From Negativicutes bacterium (lineage in GTDB: Bacteria; Bacillota; Negativicutes; JAAYSF01), in NCBI GenBank assembly GCA_028707635.1, contig JAQWAQ010000015.1:1-38328 (forward strand): a stretch of DNA of 38,328 nucleotides, in the 5' to 3' direction. Under the pieces are notes generated by a model, which searched no databases, had not been told where the DNA came from, and saw only the letters and a list, made by a program, of their open reading frames with translations. The position numbers and the translations under genes were made by a program. Within the stretch, counting starts at the first letter, position 1; each line of letters opens with the position of its first letter. Shown here piece after piece: positions 1-7,980 of the stretch.

Positions 1-323
1 TTATGCGTTATATAACCGATCAGAATACTAAAAAGGACGGTGCTGACGGTTGTTGCCAGCATGGCAGGAAGCTGAACCATGATTTGCTGTAAAGTGCTGA
101 GCGTGAACGGACTGCCCATGATATAGCCAAGCACGATGAGGCCGGCATTGCGAATGTTTATAGGCCAATAGATGTTTACTTTTGCAATCAATGTCGAAAG
201 ATTGACAAAAACCAGCGGGCCAAGCATCCACGGCAGCGGAATATTTAAGAGATAAAAGACATAGCCTCCGACCACGGAAATGATTAGAGTGGTAATGAGA
301 GCGCGTGTTTTAATTTGTGACAC
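1..323 (-). CDS. AbrB-family integral membrane protein, 5' part only
   Basis: Reading the minus strand from a GTG at 323 gives about 107 codons that run off the left edge, so only the N-terminal part is present. The translation is strongly hydrophobic and contains LNIPLPWMLGPLVF, which resembles the conserved 'LPxPWLLGPL' signature of the AbrB membrane-protein family (Pfam AbrB, once annotated 'putative ammonia monooxygenase'; not the DNA-binding AbrB). Three hydrophobic helices are visible. The physiological substrate of this family is not well defined. A GGAAG lies directly upstream of the GTG, closer than ideal, so the exact start is uncertain; no in-frame ATG exists before the stop further upstream. 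It follows gyrA in the same direction but is separated from it by a hairpin terminator. Confidence 0.6.
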   Translation of the reverse strand, partial: MSQIKTRALITTLIISVVGGYVFYLLNIPLPWMLGPLVFVNLSTLIAKVNIYWPINIRNAGLIVLGYIMGSPFTLSTLQQIMVQLPAMLATTVSTVLFSILIGYITH

Positions 324-343
324 CTTCCAGTAAGTAAAGTGTG

Positions 344-376
344 AAAGAGACTGCTGATATTGTCAGCAGTCTCTTT
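344..376 (-). terminator. Rho-independent terminator of gyrA
   Basis: A perfect 14-bp inverted repeat, AAAGAGACTGCTGA (344-357) and TCAGCAGTCTCTTT (363-376), has a 5-nt loop. Read on the minus strand it sits 13 nt past the gyrA stop codon and its 3' arm ends in a pyrimidine-rich TCTCTTT. It is a good candidate for gyrA termination before the AbrB-like gene. Confidence 0.75.
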
Positions 377-388
377 GGCGCTTATCCA

Positions 389-2821
389 TTAATCGTCGGT
401 CTTTTTTTCTTCGACCAAAGCAAGTGCGACAACCTTGTCGTTTACATCAGTACGCATGAGCTTAACGCCTTGCGCATTGCGGCCAAATATCGAAATTGAG
501 CTGATATCAGTCCGAATGACAATTCCTTCACTGGTAATCAGCATTAATTCCTGGTCAGGACGAACAAGCCGCAGACCAACAACTTCCCCTGTTTTAGCAG
601 TGACTTTTGTATTGATAATCCCCTTACCGCCGCGGGATTGCAGGCGGTATGAAGTCATTGGAGTGCGTTTGCCGTACCCTTCAGCTGTTACACTGAGGAT
701 TTCGCCTTCTTTTATAACAGCGTCCATTCCGACTACGAGGTCGCCTTTGTTGAGGCGGATGCCGATTACGCCATGCGCTGTTCTGCCCATGACGCGGACG
801 TCGGTTTCAGGGAATGTGATGGCTAGACCATCTTTGGTGCCCATAATGACTTTCTTTTGGCCATTTGTCAGTCTTACGCCAATTAACTCATCATCTGCAG
901 ACAGCGAGATGGCAATCAAACCGCCGCGGCGCGTTGTATCGTATTCGGTTAGTTCACTTTTCTTGATGATTCCTTTTTGAGTTCCCATCAATAAATATAA
1001 TTTATCGGAAAACTCGCGGATTGGAATCACGGCGGTAATTTTTTCGTTTTCCATGGGCAGGAGGTTTACAATTGCTGTACCACGGGCTGTGCGGCTAGCT
1101 TCTGGAACCTCATAGCCCTTTAACCGGTAAACCCGGCCACGGTTGGTGAAGAACAATATATTGTTATGTGTCGTTGTCACAAACAAGTGCTCGACAAAGT
1201 CTTCTTCCTTGGTGCCCATTCCAGTGACGCCGCGGCCGCCTCGCCGCTGATTGCGGTAGGTATCAACCGGTAGACGCTTGATATAGCCTTCATGGGTCAG
1301 GGTTAGAACTATATCCTCTTCAGCAATCAAGTCTTCAAGCTGCATTTTAGAGACGTCGCTGGTAATGACGGTGCGTCGTGCATCGCCGAAACGGCGTTTT
1401 ACTTCAATTAATTCTTCCTTGATGATCGTTAATACTTTGTGTTCGTCAGCCAATACTGATTCCAGCCATTCAATTGTTTTGAGTATTTCACGATACTCGT
1501 CTTCAATCTTTTCTCGTTCCAGGCCGGTTAAACGCTGCAGGCGTAAATCTAAAATTGCCTGGGCCTGCTTCTCACTGAAATTATAGCCCTCCATTAATGC
1601 GGCTCGGGCAATATCGACAGTCTTAGACTCCCGGATTGTGGTAATTACTGCATCCAGATGGTCAAGCGCAATCTTTAATCCTTCTAAGATATGAGCGCGG
1701 GCTTTCGCCTTAGCAAGTTCAAACTTGGTGCGCCGGACGATAACTTCTTTTTGGTGTTCAAGATAATAATGAAGCACTTCATGCAGATTAAGTACGCGCG
1801 GTCGGCCATCAACTAAAGCCAGCATGATGATGCCGAAAGTCTCCTGTAATTGGGTATGTTTATAGAGCTGATTGAGCAAAACATCAGCGTTAACATCACG
1901 TCGGAGTTCCATGACGATGCGCATTCCCTTCCGGTCACTTTCATCACGGAGATCGGTAATGCCGTCAATCGACTTATCGCGAACTAATTCAGCAATTTTC
2001 TCAATCAGGCGGGCCTTGTTCACTTGATATGGAAGCTCGGTGACAAGGATCCGGGGTTTGCCATTGGACATTTTTTCGACTTGTGCCTGGGCCCGCATCT
2101 TAACGACACCGCGGCCTGTTGTATACGCCTGCTTAATGCCTTCCTGGCCTAATATTAAACCAGCTGTCGGGAAATCAGGGCCTTTAATGGCCACCATGAG
2201 TTCTTCAATCGTTGTATCCGGATTGTCAATCATCATGACTAAGCCATCAACTACTTCGCCCAGATTATGAGGCGGAATATTGGTAGCCATGCCGACAGCA
2301 ATGCCGGATGAGCCGTTTACAAGCAAATTTGGAATTTTTGCTGGTAATACTGTAGGCTCTTTTAAGGATTCATCATAGTTGGGAGCAAAATCAACGGTAT
2401 CTTTTTCGATATCAGCCAGCATAGCCTCGGCAATCCGCGACATACGCACTTCTGTGTAACGCATGGCTGCCGCCGAATCACCATCGACTGAGCCGAAATT
2501 CCCGTGGCCATCGACTAATAAATAACGGGTAGAAAAATTCTGCGCCAGTCGAACAGTGGCGTCATAGACAGAGGAGTCACCATGGGGATGATATTTTCCT
2601 AGTACTTCACCCACGATACGGGCTGATTTTTTGTACGCTTTGTTGGGTGTCATTCCTGCCTCGTGCATGGCGTATAGAATACGGCGGTGCACAGGCTTGA
2701 GACCGTCCCGGACATCAGGAAGAGCCCTCATGACAATAACGCTCATGGCGTAGTCAATATAGGAATTTTTCATTTCATCTTCGATGCGTATCGGTAATAC
2801 TTTTCCTAAACCAAAATCCAC
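389..2821 (-). CDS. gyrA: DNA gyrase subunit A
   Basis: GyrA cuts and rejoins DNA in the A2B2 gyrase that introduces negative supercoils. The 810-residue protein has the usual Firmicutes length. The breakage-reunion domain fills roughly residues 1-500, with the catalytic tyrosine at Tyr122 in [10 protein letters not shown]. The C-terminal beta-pinwheel carries the GyrA box QRRGGRG at 525-531, which separates GyrA from ParC. The quinolone-determining stretch reads [10 protein letters not shown] at 78-87, with Ser83 and Asp87 (E. coli numbering), the usual susceptible residues. A GAGGTGA ribosome site precedes the ATG. gyrB is not beside it: the neighbour upstream is a divergent ytaF gene. Identification is secure. 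Confidence 0.97.
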   Translation of the reverse strand: MDFGLGKVLPIRIEDEMKNSYIDYAMSVIVMRALPDVRDGLKPVHRRILYAMHEAGMTPNKAYKKSARIVGEVLGKYHPHGDSSVYDATVRLAQNFSTRYLLVDGHGNFGSVDGDSAAAMRYTEVRMSRIAEAMLADIEKDTVDFAPNYDESLKEPTVLPAKIPNLLVNGSSGIAVGMATNIPPHNLGEVVDGLVMMIDNPDTTIEELMVAIKGPDFPTAGLILGQEGIKQAYTTGRGVVKMRAQAQVEKMSNGKPRILVTELPYQVNKARLIEKIAELVRDKSIDGITDLRDESDRKGMRIVMELRRDVNADVLLNQLYKHTQLQETFGIIMLALVDGRPRVLNLHEVLHYYLEHQKEVIVRRTKFELAKAKARAHILEGLKIALDHLDAVITTIRESKTVDIARAALMEGYNFSEKQAQAILDLRLQRLTGLEREKIEDEYREILKTIEWLESVLADEHKVLTIIKEELIEVKRRFGDARRTVITSDVSKMQLEDLIAEEDIVLTLTHEGYIKRLPVDTYRNQRRGGRGVTGMGTKEEDFVEHLFVTTTHNNILFFTNRGRVYRLKGYEVPEASRTARGTAIVNLLPMENEKITAVIPIREFSDKLYLLMGTQKGIIKKSELTEYDTTRRGGLIAISLSADDELIGVRLTNGQKKVIMGTKDGLAITFPETDVRVMGRTAHGVIGIRLNKGDLVVGMDAVIKEGEILSVTAEGYGKRTPMTSYRLQSRGGKGIINTKVTAKTGEVVGLRLVRPDQELMLITSEGIVIRTDISSISIFGRNAQGVKLMRTDVNDKVVALALVEEKKTDD

Positions 2822-2879
2822 ACTCTCACCTCGAAATTATAAATTAGAGGTCAAAAACAAACCTAATTGCTAAATTCCA

Positions 2880-2909
2880 ATTATAGCATATATTTCCCTA
2901 TTGATACAA
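2880..2909 (-). promoter_or_regulatory. gyrA promoter (sigma-A type, extended -10)
   Basis: On the minus strand, TTGTAT (2904-2909) is followed after 18 nt by TATAAT (2880-2885), and the -10 is preceded by TGC, giving an extended -10 (TGnTATAAT). The implied transcript starts about 50 nt before the gyrA ATG. The site is predicted by eye and no start-site data are available. Confidence 0.6.
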
Positions 2910-2934
2910 AAAAATCCTGCATTCTTGCAGATTT
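2907..2934 (-). terminator. Orphan minus-strand intrinsic terminator upstream of gyrA
   Basis: On the minus strand AAAT-CTGCA-AGAA-TGCAG-(G)-ATTT is followed directly by a run of seven T in all. The stem is about nine pairs with one bulged base. It lies upstream of the gyrA promoter and its T-run overlaps the -35. No gene reads into it on this strand within the window, since the next genes to the right are on the plus strand. Confidence 0.45.
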
Positions 2935-3047
2935 AATCCGAACTAGGCCCTACTAAGACTCCTCACTTCACAGGTAGTAACCAAACACCGGCTTTCGCCA
3001 TATATTAACGGAGAAGAAACTGTTGGGCAGAGGAGGGCTGACAGAGG

Positions 3048-3686
3048 ATGGATCTGGTCTATGTGTTAATCTTAGCATTTGCCGTTAGTATGGACGGCTT
3101 TGTGGCCGGGATGGCTTATGGTCTCAGGAATATTCGACTGCCGTTTACTTCGATCGTGATAGTAGGCATTGTGACAATGGTCGGAACGGCGTTTTCGATG
3201 GCCTGTGCTTACCTGCTTGGTCAAGTTATTAATACCCAGCTTGCCATTATAATGGGGGCTATGCTATTGATATTCCTTGGCTTCTGGAGTCTTTTTCAGC
3301 AATATTTTACCAGCAAGGTACCTTCCTACGAACTGGAAGGTGAAATGACTGTTCGCAAGCTTACCTTTTCTATGGGTCAATTAGTCGTAAGCATCATGGC
3401 CAAACCCGAGACCGCTGATGTTGATCGCAAGGGGAATATAAACTCATTAGAAGCGGTATTTCTGGGATTGGCGGTAGCCCTTGATGCGATGGTTGCTACT
3501 TTCGGGGCGGCCCTAATGGGGATGCTGCCAATATATACACCGCTGGCTGTCGGTATCATTCACATGATCTGTGTTGCCGGCGGCTGTTATTCGTCAGCTA
3601 AATTTGTGTCTGATAAGCTTAAGAAGCGCTTTCCGTATCTTCCGGGAGTTATTCTGATTCTGCTCGGTTTACTGCGGTTGGGTTAA
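3048..3686 (+). CDS. ytaF: YtaF-like sporulation membrane protein, copy 1
   Basis: This 212-residue polytopic membrane protein belongs to the MntP/YtaF family. Two half-repeats begin with similar helices, AVSMDGFVAGMAYG (about residues 13-26) and AVALDAMVATFGAAL (about 142-156), each carrying the conserved acidic residue in a helix. A cytoplasmic loop between them holds KPETADVD, also found in the neighbouring copy. About six helices are expected. B. subtilis YtaF is annotated as a sporulation membrane protein without a proven transport substrate; the related MntP exports manganese. AGAGGAGGG lies upstream of the ATG. The gene is followed after 17 nt by a second paralogue of identical length, so the two are probably co-transcribed. 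Confidence 0.85.
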   Translation: MDLVYVLILAFAVSMDGFVAGMAYGLRNIRLPFTSIVIVGIVTMVGTAFSMACAYLLGQVINTQLAIIMGAMLLIFLGFWSLFQQYFTSKVPSYELEGEMTVRKLTFSMGQLVVSIMAKPETADVDRKGNINSLEAVFLGLAVALDAMVATFGAALMGMLPIYTPLAVGIIHMICVAGGCYSSAKFVSDKLKKRFPYLPGVILILLGLLRLG

Positions 3687-3703
3687 AAGGAGGCCGCTAA
3701 ACT

Positions 3704-4342
3704 GTGACATTTATATATGTTGTGCTGCTTGGCTTAGCGGTAAGTTTAGATGGTTTTATTGCCGGAATCGCCTATGGTTTAAAGGACATTAGGATGCCGT
3801 TGCTATCGGTGGCTATTGTGGGGCTGGTGACAACGATTTGCGCCGGAGCGGCTATGGCTTTGGCAAATCTGTTGGGTGCCGTAATTAATACCCAGGTTGC
3901 GGTGACTTGCGGGGCTGCCCTACTCATTTTACTCGGGCTTTTTAGTCTCTTTCAAGAATATCTAACCAAAGGTATCTGTTCGTATCAAGCCGAAGGCGAA
4001 GTGACAGCTAAAAAGCTAAGTTTTTCGATTGGCCGGTTAGTGATTAGTATTGTCGCTAAACCTGAAACTGCCGATGTCGATAAATCAAACAATATCAGTC
4101 CGCTGGAATCGATCTTTCTGGGGCTGGCTCTTGGTCTTGACAATATGCTGGCTGCTTTTGCAGCGGCCTTGATGGGTTGGCTGGCGCCGACTGCCCCTTT
4201 GATTATGGGGGCAATTCAGATGATTGTGATTAGCCTCGGTCTTTGGGTGTCAAAACGGTTTATGTCAGAAAAAGTTAAGAAAAGCGTTCCTTATCTTCCG
4301 GGGGCCCTCCTTATTCTGATCGGATTATTACGGCTTAGGTAA
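3704..4342 (+). CDS. ytaF: YtaF-like sporulation membrane protein, copy 2
   Basis: This second YtaF-type protein is also 212 residues and aligns end to end with the upstream copy without large gaps; by eye about half the residues match. Shared landmarks are AVSLDGFIAGIAYG at the N-terminus, KPETADVD in the central loop, an LDNMLAAFAAALMGW helix, and the C-terminal PYLPGALLILIGLLRLR. It starts at a GTG preceded by AAGGAGG. The second acidic helix differs between the copies (ALDAMVA versus GLDNMLA), which may mean the copies diverged or act as a heteromer; that is inference. No substrate can be assigned from sequence. Confidence 0.85.
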   Translation: MTFIYVVLLGLAVSLDGFIAGIAYGLKDIRMPLLSVAIVGLVTTICAGAAMALANLLGAVINTQVAVTCGAALLILLGLFSLFQEYLTKGICSYQAEGEVTAKKLSFSIGRLVISIVAKPETADVDKSNNISPLESIFLGLALGLDNMLAAFAAALMGWLAPTAPLIMGAIQMIVISLGLWVSKRFMSEKVKKSVPYLPGALLILIGLLRLR

Positions 4343-4365
4343 AATTATACTTGTCCCTTTAACTG

Positions 4366-4395
4366 TTGCACAAGATGGATTATACTTAAGATAAT
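4366..4395 (+). promoter_or_regulatory. Probable promoter of butyrate kinase
   Basis: TTGCAC (4366-4371) is followed after 18 nt by GATAAT (4390-4395), a moderate sigma-A match. Transcription from here would start after the ATG at 4396, which supports the downstream ATG at 4450 as the buk start. Confidence 0.4.
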
Positions 4396-4449
4396 ATGCG
4401 TAATATTTTGTATTATGCTGCTAGATATTCTTGTGTAAGGGGGCTAGTC

Positions 4450-5520
4450 ATGGATTATCGAATTTTAGCAATTAATCCGGGGTCTACATCCACAAAAATT
4501 GCCGTTTACCACAATATGACTGAAGAGCTCAGCCAGAATCTCAGTCACAGTGCTGAGGAACTTGCTAGGTTTTCCACAATAACTGATCAGATTGAATACC
4601 GTATGGATAAAATCAAAGCTTTTTTAGTCTCACAGGGAGTAGCAACGCAAGAAATTTCGGCCGTTGTCGGACGGGGCGGACTGTTGAAACCTATGATTAG
4701 CGGGACTTATGCAGTAAACCAAGCCATGCTTGATGATATCAAATACAGCCGATATGGTGAACATGCGAGTAATCTTGGGGCAATATTGGCGAATATTATT
4801 GCTCAAGAAGTAGGATGTCCGGCCTTTATCGTTGACCCTGTTGTTGTCGATGAGCTTGATGAGGTGGTGCGTATTACCGGTTTACCAGAGATTAACCGTC
4901 GGAGTATTTTCCATGCGCTGAATCAAAAGGCGGTTGGTAAACGATTTGCCAAGAGTCAAGGCCGTCCGTATGAAGAGCTTAATTTAATTATTGCCCACCT
5001 AGGCGGCGGCATTTCAGTCGGTTGTCATAAACAAGGTCGGGTTGTTGACGTCAATAACGCCCTGAATGGTCACGGACCATTTTCACCAGAACGGGCCGGT
5101 ACAGTGCAGGCCGAGCAATTTAGTCGATTGATTAGCGAAAATAAGTTTACCCAGGCCGATATTGCCAAAAAGCTGGCAGGAAAGGGCGGATTAGTTGCGC
5201 ACCTTGGTACAAATGATGCCCGCGAGGTTGAAAAACGCATCAAGGCAGGGGATAAAACGGCAGAAAGCGTTTATCAGGCCATGATTTATCAGGTTGCGCG
5301 TTCAATCGCAGCCAGTGCCGTGCCAGTATGCGGTAAAGTCGATTTCATTATTTTGACGGGTGGGATTGCCTACTCCGAGTATTTGACAAAAAAATTGCAA
5401 GAGTATATTAGCTTTATTGCTCCGGTGATTATCATCCCCGGGGAAGATGAATTACAAGCCTTGGCAGAAGGGGCCTATCGGGTCCTATCTGGTGAAGAAC
5501 AGGCTAAACAATACTGTTAA
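4450..5520 (+). CDS. buk: Butyrate kinase
   Basis: Butyrate kinase interconverts butyryl phosphate plus ADP with butyrate plus ATP and belongs to the ASKHA acetokinase family. The ATG at 4450 follows AAGGGGG and gives 356 residues, the usual family length; an ATG at 4396 would add 18 residues with no ribosome site. The N-terminus ILAINPGSTSTKIAVY is the phosphate-1 motif. AHLGGGISVGCH (about residues 182-193) is the phosphate-2 region and FIILTGGIAYSE the adenosine-binding region. No phosphotransbutyrylase gene is adjacent, so it could equally act on branched-chain acyl phosphates. A strong hairpin terminator follows, making it monocistronic. Confidence 0.92.
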   Translation: MDYRILAINPGSTSTKIAVYHNMTEELSQNLSHSAEELARFSTITDQIEYRMDKIKAFLVSQGVATQEISAVVGRGGLLKPMISGTYAVNQAMLDDIKYSRYGEHASNLGAILANIIAQEVGCPAFIVDPVVVDELDEVVRITGLPEINRRSIFHALNQKAVGKRFAKSQGRPYEELNLIIAHLGGGISVGCHKQGRVVDVNNALNGHGPFSPERAGTVQAEQFSRLISENKFTQADIAKKLAGKGGLVAHLGTNDAREVEKRIKAGDKTAESVYQAMIYQVARSIAASAVPVCGKVDFIILTGGIAYSEYLTKKLQEYISFIAPVIIIPGEDELQALAEGAYRVLSGEEQAKQYC

Positions 5521-5525
5521 AATGC

Positions 5526-5552
5526 AAGCGCCCTTTTCGGGCGCTTTTTGTA
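5526..5552 (+). terminator. Rho-independent terminator of buk
   Basis: AGCGCCC (5527-5533), loop TTTTC, GGGCGCT (5539-5545), then TTTTTG and further T residues. A textbook intrinsic terminator six nucleotides after the buk stop. Confidence 0.9.
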
Positions 5553-5583
5553 TTTTTTCCCAAAGAAAGTTTAAATTAGCAGG

Positions 5584-5591
5584 ATTCGACA
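5584..5591. promoter_or_regulatory. Possible Spo0A box upstream of the histidine kinase
   Basis: ATTCGACA is the exact reverse complement of TGTCGAAT, the core of the Spo0A box (TGNCGAA). It lies about 115 nt before the kinase start. A 7-mer like this arises by chance roughly every 8 kb, so this is only suggestive. Confidence 0.25.
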
Positions 5592-5706
5592 TTATCTCTA
5601 AAGGTAAAAAACTGGCAATTGCCGAAATTTATTTCATTTGGACAAGTACATCTTTCTAATCAATTTCAACCTGGCGAAATGCGATGAAGGCAAAGGAGTT
5701 GGGGTT

Positions 5707-7980
5707 ATGGCAACGGCGAAGCAGCACTTATCGAGATGGTTTCGACATCTTATTCCGGCATCGCTGGAAGGACGGCTGCGGTGGGGCAGCTTTTTGCTTG
5801 TTGTGTTGCCGGGTGTGCTCTTTTTCCTGTTTTTTTCTACGTACGTGCTGCCTCATGAGCGGGAAGAGGCAATTATTCGTCTCGAACAGGGTGTAAGCTT
5901 ACGCAGTAAGAGTATTACAACCTGGGCTATCAATAAGGGCGTAAAAATTCGGACACTGGCAGGCAGTGAGAGTGCCCGGGGGTTGGACAAAACGGCCCTG
6001 GCCATCGATTTTCAAGCTGCTTTACAGGTTGAAAATATATTTAATGATTTAATCTTTATAAATTCTGATGGAAAAACGGAAGTTTCTATCAATAATCTGG
6101 TGAACATCGATGTTTCTGACAGTACTTATTTTAAAAGGGCCTTGGCAGGGCAAGCTACTGTTGCCGAGGTGACCATGGATCCCATAAGCAGCCAATGGCA
6201 GCTTATGGTTGCAGCCCCTGTATATAGTTTTGATGGTGGTTTTTCAGGTGCCATTCTTGGTGTTATGCCGCTATCAGCCATTGATGCGGTCGTGAGAGAT
6301 GTGGATGTTGGCAGAGCAGGTGAAACTTATCTTTTGACTGAAACCGGAATGAGGTTTACTGCTCCCCGCTTTGTCGAAGAAGAGGGGCTCGTCCTCAAAA
6401 AGGATTCATGTTATTTGAAACCCCTTGATCCGCAATTTGCAGAGGTTTTTTCCTCTGATACATCTAGGGTTAAGAGTTATATTAACTGCCAAGATAAACA
6501 GGTTATCGGCGTACAGCAACCAATTAATGAACTTAATTGGGTAATTGTAGGTGAGATCGAAGAACGGGAAATGCTTGCGCCAGTTTATGGTATGCTTCTG
6601 AATACGTCGATGATATTTTTCCTTGTGATATTTGCTGTAATGCCGCTAACGCTTGTTCTTACCCGAACCATCACGCGGCCGCTGGAATACTTATTAGCAG
6701 GATCAGAAAGCATTAAAAGACTTGATTATTCGTATCGTATTGACAGTGAACAAATTTCTAATGCGCCAAATGAGCTTAAACAGCTGTGCAGCACCTTTAA
6801 TCAGATGGCTAGCACCATAAAAATTCACAGTAAGCGTTTAGAAGAGCAAATTAGTCAGCGAACCCAGGCTCTGGGACAGATTGCCGAAGGGTTAAGGCAG
6901 CAGAATGTCATTAGGCGTCAAATTGAGTTGTCGCTGCTCCAAAGTGAAGAAAAATATCGCATGCTGTTTGACAGAGCGACTGATGCGATTGTAATAATGG
7001 AGATTTGCGATGGTGGTTTGCCGGGCCGGTTTATTGATGTGAATGAAAAGACATGCCAAACTCTGGGCTATGGCAAGGAGGAACTTTTAGCATTAACGCC
7101 CGCCCAGATTGGTGTGCAAATTAAGAAGAGCTTTGAGTTAGTAGAGCATCCGCAGGACGATGATACAAATATCCTGTTGGAGACGGAGTATGTAAAAAAG
7201 TCAGGCGAGGTGATTCCGATGGAGGTGAATATACGCAAGCTCTCGCTTGGTGATAAACAGATATACTTTGCGATTGGTCGTGATCTCTCATTGCGCCGGA
7301 AAATGGACCAAGAGATGGCCCGCCTGGAAAGACTCAATCTGGTAGGTGAAATGGCGGCCAGCATCGGCCATGAGGTGCGTAATCCGATGACAACAGTGCG
7401 CGGTTTTTTGCAAATGCTAGGCCGCAAAAAAGAAAATGCGAGCAATGCCGAATATTTTAAATTGATGATTGAAGAAATCGACCGGGCAAACAGTATTATT
7501 ACCGAGTTTCTTTCGCTGGCCAAAAATAAGACAGTAGAATTGAAGCAAAATAACTTAAACACCATCATTCGGGCAATCGATCCATTGTTAAAAGCCGATG
7601 CGATCATGGATAATAAGGCCGTGGACCTAGAACTTGGTACTATTCCCGAAGTTTATCTTGATGAAAAGGAAATTCGTCAGCTCATTTTCAACCTTGTGCA
7701 CAATGGATTGGAAGCAATGCCATCGCGTACCCGGCTTGTGATCAGGACTTATGTTGAAAATAATGAAGTTGTCCTGGCGATACAAGATGAGGGCAGTGGT
7801 ATTCCGGCAGAGATACTAAACAAGCTCGGCACCCCGTTCGTGACGACCAAAGAAAAAGGTACAGGCTTAGGGCTGGCGGTGTGCTACAGTATTGCCAATC
7901 GTCATAATGCGACGATTGTTCCGGAATCTAGCCCGCAGGGAACGACTTTTTATGTGAGGTTTAAGACTTTCCCGATCTAG
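5707..7980 (+). CDS. Membrane sensor histidine kinase (Cache-HAMP-PAS-HisKA-HATPase)
   Basis: This is a 757-residue sensor kinase when started at the ATG behind AAAGGAG (5694-5698). Transmembrane helix 1 lies at about 26-46, an extracytoplasmic Cache-like domain at about 50-290, helix 2 at about 300-322, and HAMP at about 320-375. A coiled coil leads to a PAS domain at about 414-535. HisKA has the H-box SIGHEVRNPMTTVRG with His555 as phospho-acceptor. HATPase_c shows the N-box NLVHNGLEA (Asn662 onward), G1 DEGSGIP and G2 GTGLGLAV. No response regulator is adjacent, so it is an orphan kinase. Its H-box resembles phosphorelay sporulation kinases (KinA-E type), and it might feed Spo0F/Spo0A; that is inference. 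The ligand is unknown. Confidence 0.88.
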   Translation: MATAKQHLSRWFRHLIPASLEGRLRWGSFLLVVLPGVLFFLFFSTYVLPHEREEAIIRLEQGVSLRSKSITTWAINKGVKIRTLAGSESARGLDKTALAIDFQAALQVENIFNDLIFINSDGKTEVSINNLVNIDVSDSTYFKRALAGQATVAEVTMDPISSQWQLMVAAPVYSFDGGFSGAILGVMPLSAIDAVVRDVDVGRAGETYLLTETGMRFTAPRFVEEEGLVLKKDSCYLKPLDPQFAEVFSSDTSRVKSYINCQDKQVIGVQQPINELNWVIVGEIEEREMLAPVYGMLLNTSMIFFLVIFAVMPLTLVLTRTITRPLEYLLAGSESIKRLDYSYRIDSEQISNAPNELKQLCSTFNQMASTIKIHSKRLEEQISQRTQALGQIAEGLRQQNVIRRQIELSLLQSEEKYRMLFDRATDAIVIMEICDGGLPGRFIDVNEKTCQTLGYGKEELLALTPAQIGVQIKKSFELVEHPQDDDTNILLETEYVKKSGEVIPMEVNIRKLSLGDKQIYFAIGRDLSLRRKMDQEMARLERLNLVGEMAASIGHEVRNPMTTVRGFLQMLGRKKENASNAEYFKLMIEEIDRANSIITEFLSLAKNKTVELKQNNLNTIIRAIDPLLKADAIMDNKAVDLELGTIPEVYLDEKEIRQLIFNLVHNGLEAMPSRTRLVIRTYVENNEVVLAIQDEGSGIPAEILNKLGTPFVTTKEKGTGLGLAVCYSIANRHNATIVPESSPQGTTFYVRFKTFPI

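Noticed and set aside
435..980. 181-codon plus-strand open frame
   Set aside because: It is antisense to gyrA, has no ribosome site, and its composition mirrors the gyrA codons; gyrA is certain.
453..2600. Quinolone-resistance mutation in gyrA
   Set aside because: Ser83 and Asp87 are the usual susceptible residues; there is no sign of a resistance change.
2935..3047. Possible yybP-ykoY (manganese) riboswitch before the MntP-like ytaF gene
   Set aside because: I could not find the conserved yybP-ykoY core nor a terminator/antiterminator on the plus strand.
7068..7607. 179-codon minus-strand open frame inside the histidine kinase
   Set aside because: Antisense to the PAS/HisKA region, with no recognisable domain or ribosome site.
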